A DNA stretch of 42,000 nt from Micrococcales bacterium (lineage in GTDB: Bacteria; Actinomycetota; Actinomycetes; Actinomycetales; Microbacteriaceae), in NCBI GenBank assembly GCA_947489235.1, contig CANLDE010000004.1, positions 1 to 42,000 on the forward strand, written 5' to 3'. The notes under the pieces were generated by a model. That model was not told the origin of the DNA. It saw only the letters and a program-made list of their open reading frames with translations, and did not search any database. The position numbers and the translations under genes are program-made. Positions 30,541 through 39,074 of this stretch are shown here, piece after piece (the first letter of the stretch is position 1; each line of letters opens with the position of its first letter).

Positions 30541-30596
30541 AGGGTTAGCCCTTCAAAGGTTTTTGGGATCGAGCGTTCCATTACGCTCAAATCAAC

Positions 30597-30627
30597 TTTA
30601 TAGGGCAGTTCCCTGAGTTTTGGCCAA
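30597..30627 (-). promoter_or_regulatory. Putative glnA1 promoter
   Basis: Minus strand TTGGCC - 19 nt - TATAAA, about 57 nt upstream of the glnA1 start; sequence resemblance only. Confidence 0.4.
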
Positions 30628-30632
30628 TCAAT

Positions 30633-30648
30633 GTTTCGGGATTGTAAA
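30633..30648 (-). promoter_or_regulatory. GlnR-like half-operator
   Basis: Minus strand TTTAC-AATCCC-GAAAC, matching the gTnAc-n6-GaAAc a/b half-site spacing, about 93 bp upstream of glnA1. Confidence 0.4.
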
Positions 30649-30658
30649 ACTTCTAAAC

Positions 30659-31372
30659 CTACTGAATTCGGCGGGAAGCTCTCATCTTCATTGGGTCGAT
30701 GCCCTTAGGGATTGGTAGGCCTGATCGGCTGTCAATTGAGGACAATCTGTTCTGAACGGCAGCAATTTCAGCTCTGTTTAGGGATCTCTTGAGCTTTGAA
30801 ATCTTCTTGTGAAGCTGACCTAGAGGGACACCTTCGCCGTCTTGAGCGCTATAGAAAGTGTGCACTGTAACGCCAGATGCGAGCCTTTGGACCTTGCGGC
30901 GCTCTTCCTCAAGCATTGCCCTGGCGCTAGTTTTAGCGCCTTCAGCCATAAGGACAACACCTGCTGGTCCAACAATGCGGAAAACCATGTCCTTAGTTCT
31001 TGGATTTACTGCAACCGGCTGGTTGTTGCCCTTCCAACGTCTACGGGTCAATGTGCCAACGGTAATAGAAATGCGACCTGGTTCGTTTTCGTACTTCTTG
31101 AAAATAGCTGAGTTAGCTCTTCTGGTCATGGTCAGTAGCAGGGTCAAATAACCAGTAACGATGGCAAGAACTGCCCAGATTACTATTCCAAGGAAAGCGA
31201 AGCCAGAAATAATTGATCCAAGGACGAGGATAACTAGGAATATTAGAACTCCGAAGAATATACCTAGTGGCATTGCCTTAGGGTCAACCTCTTTTAGGAA
31301 CTTGACCTGTTCACGGAACTGTGAAAACAGTCCTTTGCCTTTAGGTTTGCGTACTTTTTCTTTTTTCGCCAT
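30659..31372 (-). CDS. DUF4191 family membrane protein
   Basis: 237 aa; basic N-terminus, two TM segments, QFREQVKFLKEVDPKAMPLGIFFGV; conserved position between glnA1 and lipA. Confidence 0.85.
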   Translation of the reverse strand: MAKKEKVRKPKGKGLFSQFREQVKFLKEVDPKAMPLGIFFGVLIFLVILVLGSIISGFAFLGIVIWAVLAIVTGYLTLLLTMTRRANSAIFKKYENEPGRISITVGTLTRRRWKGNNQPVAVNPRTKDMVFRIVGPAGVVLMAEGAKTSARAMLEEERRKVQRLASGVTVHTFYSAQDGEGVPLGQLHKKISKLKRSLNRAEIAAVQNRLSSIDSRSGLPIPKGIDPMKMRASRRIQ

Positions 31373-31393
31373 TGTTCTGCCTTTTCGTCTTCT

Positions 31394-32392
31394 TTACTTT
31401 ACCGCTTGGCTGAAGCCATCCTTGGCAGCAGCTTCGGCTAGATGTTGTAGATGCTCAGGAATCTCATCGCCACGCTTAATCATGCTTTGGGCCCAGAGTC
31501 TTCCGGCTCTGTAGCTGCTTCTAACCAGTGGACCACTCAAGACACCTAGGTAACCCATTGATTCGGCTATCTCTTTGAGTTCAACGAACTCTTGAGGCTT
31601 GACCCAACGAGAGACTGGATGATGTTTAACTGTAGGTCTCAGGTACTGGGTGATTGTTATGATGTCAGTTCCTGCGTCGTAGAGGTCCTGAAGGGCTTGA
31701 ACAACTTCGGAGATTTCTTCACCCATACCAAGAATCAAGTTGCTCTTAGTAACCATGCCAGCGTTACGTCCTTGGGTGATTACATCTAAAGAACGGTCGT
31801 AGGTGAAAGCAGGTCTAATCTGCTTGAAGATACGTGGAACTGTTTCAACGTTGTGAGCAAACACTTCAGGCTTAGCATCAAAGATTTTTTGTAGTAGTTC
31901 TGGTTTACCGGAAAAGTCGGGAATAAGAATCTCAACTCCAGTACCAGGGGACTGCTTGTGTATTTGACGAATAGTTTCTGCATAAAGCCAGGAACCCTCA
32001 TCCGGTAGGTCATCTCTAGCTACACCTGTAACTGTGGCGTAACGAAGAGCCATCTTCTTTACAGACTGACCGACTCTTCTTGGTTCATCTGGATCCAGGT
32101 TCGCAGGCTTACCTGTATCAATCTGACAGAAGTCGCAACGTCTTGTGCACTGTGCTCCACCAATAAGGAAAGTCGCTTCACGATCTTCCCAACATTCGAA
32201 TATGTTTGGGCATCCTGCTTCTTGACAGACTGTGTGCAAGCCCTCAGTTTTTACTAGCGAGTGCAGAGCTTGATACTCAGGACCCATCTTGGCTTTTGTC
32301 TTGATCCACTCAGGCTTGCGCTCGATAGGAGTTTCAGCATTACGAGCTTCGACTCGAAGCATTCTTTTAGGTGCTACTGGTTCTTCACTCAT
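31394..32392 (-). CDS. lipA: Lipoyl synthase
   Basis: 332 aa; [13 protein letters not shown] and radical [13 protein letters not shown]. Confidence 0.96.
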   Translation of the reverse strand: MSEEPVAPKRMLRVEARNAETPIERKPEWIKTKAKMGPEYQALHSLVKTEGLHTVCQEAGCPNIFECWEDREATFLIGGAQCTRRCDFCQIDTGKPANLDPDEPRRVGQSVKKMALRYATVTGVARDDLPDEGSWLYAETIRQIHKQSPGTGVEILIPDFSGKPELLQKIFDAKPEVFAHNVETVPRIFKQIRPAFTYDRSLDVITQGRNAGMVTKSNLILGMGEEISEVVQALQDLYDAGTDIITITQYLRPTVKHHPVSRWVKPQEFVELKEIAESMGYLGVLSGPLVRSSYRAGRLWAQSMIKRGDEIPEHLQHLAEAAAKDGFSQAVK

Positions 32393-33024
32393 ATCAGCAC
32401 CCTTTCTATCTCAAGCAATCTTCTTTGAATAACTTCAGCTGCCATAGCAGGAGTTACATCGCGTTTGAGCAACTCGCTTATCGTACTCGTAGCAGCGTCC
32501 TTGATGCCGCAGGCGATGATGGTTTCGTATGCATCTAGAGAGTTATTGCAGTTCAAAGCAAAGCCATGCATGGTTACTTTCTCTGCTACCCGGATGCCGA
32601 TGGCAGCAATCTTCACATGGGTATCGCCAACTGGTGCCCAAACACCTGAACGACCCTCTACTCGTTCTGTGTGTAGACCTAGTTCACTTATTGAATCTAT
32701 GAGAACCTGTTCGAGCCAACGTACGTATCCGACCACATCGATTGGATCTGGTAAACGCATAATCGGATAGCCAACTAGTTGACCTGGTCCGTGCCAAGTA
32801 ATTTTCCCACCTCGGTCAACATCTATAACAGGAGTGCCATCAACCGGACGCTCTTCGTCTTCAGTTCTTTTACCAGCTGTGTAGACACCATCGTGTTCTA
32901 AAAGTAGGACTGTATTTGGTCGTTCACCACTTGCTACCTGAGCATGAACTTCTCTTTGGATATCCCAAGCCCGTTGATAGTCCACATAGTTGGGGGCTAA
33001 ACCTAATACTTCGAAGTCGGGCAT
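32389..33024 (-). CDS. lipB: Lipoyl(octanoyl) transferase
   Basis: 211 aa; [40 protein letters not shown]; overlaps lipA start by 4 nt. Confidence 0.95.
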   Translation of the reverse strand: MPDFEVLGLAPNYVDYQRAWDIQREVHAQVASGERPNTVLLLEHDGVYTAGKRTEDEERPVDGTPVIDVDRGGKITWHGPGQLVGYPIMRLPDPIDVVGYVRWLEQVLIDSISELGLHTERVEGRSGVWAPVGDTHVKIAAIGIRVAEKVTMHGFALNCNNSLDAYETIIACGIKDAATSTISELLKRDVTPAMAAEVIQRRLLEIERVLI

Positions 33025-33303
33025 GACTCAATTCTAAATCCCATCCACAGGTGCTAAAGACCTTCAGTTATCCACTCAACATAAGCACTGAGTCCCTTAA
33101 AGCAAACAATGCCTAAAACTAGTGAGATGTTTGCAGTCAGAAAGCCCTCGCTTCGGCACTTTGCGGTCATCGAAAGGACGCAAAGAAGCCTTATTGGGTC
33201 CACCTGGTTAGTGCAGGATAGAAGAAACCCGCTACGAAAGCAGTTCTTGTTTGTGCCTTCGCGGTTTCGATCTTGGCCCATATGGTTGAGCAGGCTAGAA
33301 ATC

Positions 33304-33801
33304 ATGGACCCGACTCCTACAAGACTTCGAAACGGAAGAGTGGCAGTTCTGCTTTCTGCTCCCGATGCCAAAAGCATCAAGAACGAACTCAAGGCCAAAG
33401 CTAAAAATGGCGATATCAAACTCAATGCGATGACTGGTTTTGAAAGTGGTCAACCAAAGAGCAAACTCCTCACGTTAATTCTGCCCGCTCTGGCAATTTG
33501 TATGTGTCTCTTATTCTTTGTTCCTAAAGAGCAATCCGCTGCGACGCAAGTAGTTAAGCAGATACCAAAAGAGAAACAAGAGATTGCTTGTGCAAGTCCG
33601 ATCGCATCTGGAGCGCAAGTTTTGGGCAAACTTGAAAAGTTTGGTTTGATTTACATTCAAGACCATCGATACAAAATAGCCAGCTTCCAAAGGCTAGGGG
33701 GGTTAGCTCAGGTGAAGCTAAAACGAGTATGCGACAAAACTTATCTGCGATTAGATCTTTGGTCTGATGGAGCTCAACTAAGAGTTGAAAAGGTTTATTA
33801 G
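33304..33801 (+). CDS. Hypothetical single-pass membrane protein, start uncertain (ORF open from 33109)
   Basis: ORF 33109-33801 with one strong TM segment ([20 protein letters not shown]); internal ATG 33304 gives [23 protein letters not shown]; no family recognised; stop overlaps the E2 gene stop by 3 nt. Confidence 0.5.
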   Translation: MDPTPTRLRNGRVAVLLSAPDAKSIKNELKAKAKNGDIKLNAMTGFESGQPKSKLLTLILPALAICMCLLFFVPKEQSAATQVVKQIPKEKQEIACASPIASGAQVLGKLEKFGLIYIQDHRYKIASFQRLGGLAQVKLKRVCDKTYLRLDLWSDGAQLRVEKVY

Positions 33802-35150
33802 AAACCGAAGTTTTCCTGGAAGTTAGCCTCTTCCAAACGAGACTTCACATCAACTAAGAAACGACTCGCATCCGCGCCGTCAATAATTCTGTGGTCGTAA
33901 GACAAGGCCAGGTAGACCATGCTACGAATAGCTATGCTGTCTTGACCGTTCTCATCAGTTACTACAACTGGACGCTTGGCAACTACACCAGTTCCTAGAA
34001 TTGCTGACTGAGGTAAGAAGACAACAGGTGTGTCAAACAAAGCACCTCTAGAGCCAGTGTTGGTAAGAGTAAAAGTTCCACCTGATAACTCGTCAGGCTT
34101 TAGTTTGTTCTCCCGTGTTCTAGCAGCCATGTCTGCGATCTGCTGAGCGATGACACCAAGGCTTAGTGTTGCTGCATCTCTAATCACCGGTGTTAGAAGT
34201 CCACGTTCTGTGTCAACAGCGAAGCTGATGTTTTCAGTTGCGTGGTAAACAATGTTGTCGCCATCAATTGCAGCGTTGATCTTTGGGTGAGCTCTAAGTG
34301 CTTCAGCAGCTGCTAGGAAGAAGAACGGCATGAAGTTCAATTTCACGCCTGTCTTTGCTGTGAACTCTGCCTGCACCTTGGTGCGAAGTTGCGCGATCTT
34401 TGTAACATCAACTTCAACAACAGTTGTGAGTTGTGCACTTGAAACCATCGACGCTACTGCTCTTTCACCAAGAACTTTTCTTAGTCGAGACATTGGCTCA
34501 ACAGTTCCGCGAAGGGCTGAAGTTGTTGGAACGTGAGCAACTGCTGGAGCAGCGCTTGTTGAAGCACCACTTGCAGCAACGACTACATCTTCACGACGAA
34601 TACGACCGCCGACACCGGTACCAGAGACAGTAGATAGGTTCACTCCGGATTCGGCAGCTAACTTTCTAACCAAAGGAGTCACATAGCTAGCATCAGAGTT
34701 TGTTTCAACGTGGGCAACAACAGGTGCTGCAACAGGCGTTGAAACTTGAGGTGTAAATACTGGAAGAGTTGGAGCGGCTACTACTGGAGCAACTATAGGA
34801 GGTGCCACAGGTGCAACAACTGGAGGAGCTGCTACAACAGGAGCTGCAACGACTGGAGGCGCTACTGGTGCTTCGGCTACTGGAGGAGTAGCTACAGGTG
34901 CAGCACTTGCGGCAACACCATCAGCAACGATTGCAAGAACCGCACCCACTAGAGCAACTTCATCTTCTTGCACAAGGATCTGCTGAAGGACACCTGCTAC
35001 TGGGCTAGGGATCTCAGTGTCAACTTTGTCAGTTGATACTTCAACTAATGGCTCGTCGATAGCAACTGAATCGCCAATCTTCTTAAGCCATCTAGTGACA
35101 GTGCCTTCGGTTACTGATTCACCTAGGGCTGGAAGTTTTACTTCACTCAT
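33798..35150 (-). CDS. sucB: 2-oxoacid dehydrogenase E2 (dihydrolipoamide acyltransferase), SucB/DlaT-like
   Basis: 450 aa; single lipoyl domain ([15 protein letters not shown]), Ala/Pro/Val linker, E3-binding domain ([16 protein letters not shown]), catalytic [10 protein letters not shown]. Confidence 0.93.
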   Translation of the reverse strand: MSEVKLPALGESVTEGTVTRWLKKIGDSVAIDEPLVEVSTDKVDTEIPSPVAGVLQQILVQEDEVALVGAVLAIVADGVAASAAPVATPPVAEAPVAPPVVAAPVVAAPPVVAPVAPPIVAPVVAAPTLPVFTPQVSTPVAAPVVAHVETNSDASYVTPLVRKLAAESGVNLSTVSGTGVGGRIRREDVVVAASGASTSAAPAVAHVPTTSALRGTVEPMSRLRKVLGERAVASMVSSAQLTTVVEVDVTKIAQLRTKVQAEFTAKTGVKLNFMPFFFLAAAEALRAHPKINAAIDGDNIVYHATENISFAVDTERGLLTPVIRDAATLSLGVIAQQIADMAARTRENKLKPDELSGGTFTLTNTGSRGALFDTPVVFLPQSAILGTGVVAKRPVVVTDENGQDSIAIRSMVYLALSYDHRIIDGADASRFLVDVKSRLEEANFQENFGF

Positions 35151-35179
35151 TTATTTACTCCTTGTAAGCAATCTCTAGT

Positions 35180-36556
35180 TTAGGCGTGTGCGTGTAGTGG
35201 CTTACCAGCCAAAGCCATGTGTGCTTCGCCAATGGCTTCGTTCATGGTTGGGTGGGCGTGAACTAGAGAAGCAACTTCTTCAGGGAATGCCTCCCAGTTG
35301 ACGATAAGTTGTGCTTCACCAATTTGTTCTCCAACGCGAGAACCAATCATGTGAATGCCGATGATTGGGCCATTGTTGCGGCGAATAAGTTTCACGAATC
35401 CAGCTGTTCCTAGGATCTGGCTCTTACCGTTACCACCTAGGTTGTATTCGTAAACAGAAATGTTGTCTTGGCCGTAAGTCTCGGCTGCCTTTGCCTCTGT
35501 TAGTCCAACTGATGCAATCTCTGGCTCGCTATAGGTGACCTTTGGAATACCTAGTTCATCAATGGCAGCAGGTCTTTGTCCAGCAATCTCTTCAGCGATG
35601 AAGATACCTTGTTGGAAACCGCGGTGAGCAAGTTGTAGTCCAGGGACGATATCTCCTGCTGCGTAAACCCCAGGTACAGATGTTTCTAGTCTCTCGTTGG
35701 TTAGCACGTAGCCACGGTCCATCTTGATGCCGTTTTCTTCGTAGCCAAATCCTGCAGTGTTTGGTCCACGACCAACAGCAACCAGCAAAAGTTCGCCATC
35801 GAAGCTTTCGCCGTTTTCTAGAGTTGCAACAACACCGGTAGCGCTCTGCTGAACACCTTGGAATCGAACTCCAGTTTTAAAGTTGATGCCGCGCTTACGG
35901 AACGCTCTTTCCATAGCCTTGCTAACGGATGCATCTTCGTTAGGAACAAGAGTAGGAAGACCTTCAATTATGGTTACATCTGTTCCAAATGAACGCCAGA
36001 TAGATGCGAACTCGACTCCGATAACTCCACCACCAAGAACAATCACTTTGCTTGGAACGAAGTCAAGTTGAAGAGCGTGCTCTGATGTGATTACGCGTCC
36101 ACCGATTTCAAGCCCTGGCAATGTCTTGCTGTATGAACCGGTTGCCAGAACAATGTTCTTGCCTGTGTATAGCTCACCGTTGACCGAGATGGTTTTAGGA
36201 GCAACAAGAGATCCTTCACCTGCGACAACAGTGATATCTTTTGCAGAAACTAGGCCAGTAAGACCTTTGAAAAGACGATCAACAATGCCATCGCGGTATT
36301 TGTTAACCTGAGGCATGTCGATACCTTGGAAAGTTGCTTGAACTCCAACAGCACCCGCATCACGAGTTACATCGGCTACCTCTGCTGAGTGCAGAAGCGC
36401 TTTCGTAGGAATACAACCGCGGTGAAGACAAGTGCCACCAAGCTTGTCTCTTTCAATCAGTGCAACTGATAGGCCTAGCTGAGAACTGCGAAGGGCAGCG
36501 GCATAGCCACCGCTTCCGCCACCAAGGATTACGACGTCAAAATTGTGCTCGGCCAA
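35180..36556 (-). CDS. lpdA: Dihydrolipoyl dehydrogenase
   Basis: 458 aa; GGGSGGYAAALRSSQLG, GGTCLHRGCIPTKALLH, HAHPTMNEAIGEAH; TTG start with GAGGAG upstream. Confidence 0.95.
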   Translation of the reverse strand: MAEHNFDVVILGGGSGGYAAALRSSQLGLSVALIERDKLGGTCLHRGCIPTKALLHSAEVADVTRDAGAVGVQATFQGIDMPQVNKYRDGIVDRLFKGLTGLVSAKDITVVAGEGSLVAPKTISVNGELYTGKNIVLATGSYSKTLPGLEIGGRVITSEHALQLDFVPSKVIVLGGGVIGVEFASIWRSFGTDVTIIEGLPTLVPNEDASVSKAMERAFRKRGINFKTGVRFQGVQQSATGVVATLENGESFDGELLLVAVGRGPNTAGFGYEENGIKMDRGYVLTNERLETSVPGVYAAGDIVPGLQLAHRGFQQGIFIAEEIAGQRPAAIDELGIPKVTYSEPEIASVGLTEAKAAETYGQDNISVYEYNLGGNGKSQILGTAGFVKLIRRNNGPIIGIHMIGSRVGEQIGEAQLIVNWEAFPEEVASLVHAHPTMNEAIGEAHMALAGKPLHAHA

Positions 36557-36616
36557 TTTAGCTCCTCAAAGCATGTTGTATTGAAAAAAGGGGTCTTTAT
36601 AAAGATTACTAGAAGA

Positions 36617-38107
36617 CTATTTCTTCTGTTTCCCAGACATTTGCTCAGCAACGGTAACTAGGGTCCTAACCATTGAACCAGTGGCACCCTTGACCGCGTA
36701 TCCGTAAGGAGCCAGGTCATTATTGGCGGCGGTCGCGAAGTCAAGGTGAGCCCAGTTCAGACGATCCTTACCCTTTGCTGATGCTAATCCAACGAATTCT
36801 CTTAGGAATAAACCTCCAACTAGCATGCTTCCAGCAGGATTACCCAAGCGAGAGTTCACAAAGTCAGCAACATCAGATTTGAGTAGGTCAAAAAGCTCTT
36901 CTGCTAGTGGCATGTGCCAAACCAGTTCTCCTGCAGAACTTGCCGCTTTCTCAATGGCAGCTACAGCCTTATCCTCACCCATTAGTCCTGTGTAGCGGTT
37001 TCCTAACGCGACTCTTGCACCTCCGGTAAGAGTTGCTATGTCAATCATTAGATCTGGCTTCAGTTCGGAAGCCAGGATCAAGCCATCAGCCATGACTAAT
37101 CGTCCTTCAGCGTCAGTGTTGATAACCTCAACAGTCTTGCCGTTTCTGAAAGTTATGACGTCGGTAGGTCTAGTGGCTGATCCAGAAGGCATGTTCTCAG
37201 CGATACACATGAAAGCAGTTACCTTGATTGGCAAACCTAGTCTTGCAATTGCCAATGTGGCTTGGGCAATGGTTGCAGCTCCAGCCATGTCGTACTTCAT
37301 ACCAAGGATTCCAAGAGGTGGCTTAAGAGAGATACCTCCGGTATCGAAAGTGATTCCTTTACCGACTAGAGCAAGGTGTGACTTTGCCTTTGCAGGGGAG
37401 TAAGTGATCTTGACCATTCTTGGACCGCGAACTGAACCTTGGCCTACAGACAGAATTCCGATGCACTTTTCTTTTGCTAACTTCTTCTCGTCCCAGATCT
37501 CAACTGTGACTCCTGGGATCTTTGACTGAGACTTAACGATCTCTGCAAGTTTGGCAGGATACAAATCGTTGCCTGGAGTGTTTACTAGATCTCTCGTTGC
37601 GTTAAGTGCATCTGAAAGAATTCTTAGTCGATCAAGATCGCTCTTAGATACAGACTTGCTAGAGACAAGGTGAACAGTCTTGAGAGTTGCAGCTTTGCTA
37701 CCGCTGGATTTGTACTTAGTGAATTCGTATTGAACTATTGCAATACCTTCTAATAAAGCGAGCGCAATTTCAGATGATGAGATTGGAATGTCAACATTGA
37801 TGCTCTTGGCATCTTTGAATGCACGTCCAATAGCGCCTCCAATTTCACGGGCTTTTGAGTGATTGTTGATGCCTTCGCCAATTCCAACAAGGCCAACCAC
37901 ACTACTTCCAACACTCAATCTTGAGGTTGCTTCAGAAGCGCCTGATACGGCCAATGCCTTTAGATTTAGAGTCTTCAAGCCAGCTAGCTTTGCTGCTGAG
38001 CCTTGGAGTTTTGTGTCTTTACCGTCAAGACCAACGGCGTAAACAGAGATTGAATCGGGTGTTGCTTTAGGAGATACATTGCTCACTTTGTAAGAGATAG
38101 AAGTCAT
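36617..38107 (-). CDS. pepA: Leucyl aminopeptidase (M17)
   Basis: NTDAEGRLVMADGL signature, KGITFDTGGISLKP, KYDMAGAA. Track start 38170 would run into the divergent gene; ATG 38107 or 38116 is more plausible. Confidence 0.92.
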   Translation of the reverse strand: MTSISYKVSNVSPKATPDSISVYAVGLDGKDTKLQGSAAKLAGLKTLNLKALAVSGASEATSRLSVGSSVVGLVGIGEGINNHSKAREIGGAIGRAFKDAKSINVDIPISSSEIALALLEGIAIVQYEFTKYKSSGSKAATLKTVHLVSSKSVSKSDLDRLRILSDALNATRDLVNTPGNDLYPAKLAEIVKSQSKIPGVTVEIWDEKKLAKEKCIGILSVGQGSVRGPRMVKITYSPAKAKSHLALVGKGITFDTGGISLKPPLGILGMKYDMAGAATIAQATLAIARLGLPIKVTAFMCIAENMPSGSATRPTDVITFRNGKTVEVINTDAEGRLVMADGLILASELKPDLMIDIATLTGGARVALGNRYTGLMGEDKAVAAIEKAASSAGELVWHMPLAEELFDLLKSDVADFVNSRLGNPAGSMLVGGLFLREFVGLASAKGKDRLNWAHLDFATAANNDLAPYGYAVKGATGSMVRTLVTVAEQMSGKQKK

Positions 38108-38144
38108 AGACACCATGTTATCCACGCGAAAGTAGAATAGAGAC

Positions 38145-39074
38145 ATGGCACAGCCAAATTCTCTCTTCACCTTCGTAAACTCAGAGGTGTTAGTCCCTGA
38201 GGGGCTTCACCTATTCGCTTCAATCTCGGGATTCACAGATGCTGGTTCTTCACTGCAGCAAATCTCTGGCCACATACTCGCAAACCTTGAGTTTGAGACA
38301 ATCGCTGTTTTCAACAATGATGAATTGCTGGATTACAGATCCAGAAGACCGGTTATGTTCTTTGAACAAGATCACATCGAGGACTACCAGCCTGCGACCT
38401 TATCTTTACAACTGGTAAGCGATGAGGTGGGTACCCAGTTCCTCTTTCTAAACGGCTATGAACCCGATTTCAAGTGGGAAGCTTTTGCCTCTGCGGTTGA
38501 ACAGCTCTTTGCAGTTCTTGCAATCGAGGACATGACTTGGCTTCATGCGATTCCATTCCCAATTCCTCACACAAAGCCAGTTGGTGTAACCGTCTCTGGC
38601 AACCAAAAGGATGTCATCGCTGAGTACTCAGAGTGGAAACCTCGCACTCAGGTACCTGGCAACATCATGCACCTGCTTGAATACAGACTTACTCAAGCAA
38701 ACATTCCTAGTACTGGATTCGTGCTTCTAGTACCGCACTACATATCTGATTCAGAGTTCCCGCAAGCAGCCGTTGCCGGACTGGAATTAATTAGTAGTCA
38801 TCTTGGTTTAGTTTTTCCAACTGATGACCTTCGCGATGAAGGAGATGCCTTCTTACGAAGGCTCACCCAGCAGATGGCTGAGAATCAGGATCTAGCAAGA
38901 ATGGTTGAGAATCTTGAGTCTAGTTTTCAGAATGAAAGATCGGCAAACGGTTTAGGTTCAGTAAAACCTCGCGAGCGAGCAATACCTGACGCTGATGAAA
39001 TTGCCGCTGAGCTTGAAGGATATTTAGCAAGCCACCAAAAGAACAAATTGGATAACGAAGAGGAACAAGACTGA
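38145..39074 (+). CDS. PAC2 family (proteasome assembly chaperone-like) protein
   Basis: 309 aa; LFASISGFTDAGSSLQQISGHILANLEFETIAVFNNDELLDYRSRRPVM characteristic of actinobacterial PAC2 proteins. Confidence 0.88.
   Translation: MAQPNSLFTFVNSEVLVPEGLHLFASISGFTDAGSSLQQISGHILANLEFETIAVFNNDELLDYRSRRPVMFFEQDHIEDYQPATLSLQLVSDEVGTQFLFLNGYEPDFKWEAFASAVEQLFAVLAIEDMTWLHAIPFPIPHTKPVGVTVSGNQKDVIAEYSEWKPRTQVPGNIMHLLEYRLTQANIPSTGFVLLVPHYISDSEFPQAAVAGLELISSHLGLVFPTDDLRDEGDAFLRRLTQQMAENQDLARMVENLESSFQNERSANGLGSVKPRERAIPDADEIAAELEGYLASHQKNKLDNEEEQD

Noticed and set aside
33068-33076. DnaA-box-like TTATCCACT (also TTATCCACG at 38118-38126 and near 6893)
   Set aside because: Single one-mismatch 9-mers, one near a tdk/amidohydrolase gene junction; no cluster or replication genes, so likely chance or promoter overlap.
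33054-33425. 123-aa minus-strand ORF upstream of lipB, considered as a remnant gene
   Set aside because: Overlaps the plus-strand hypothetical; no recognised family, and I could not establish coding constraint for it.
34740-34920. Periodic repeats considered as a CRISPR array or tandem satellite
   Set aside because: In-frame codon repeats of the E2 linker; no constant repeat with unique spacers.
34746-34952. 68-aa Trp/Arg/Cys/Ser-rich plus-strand ORF
   Set aside because: Antisense to the E2 Ala/Pro/Val linker repeats.
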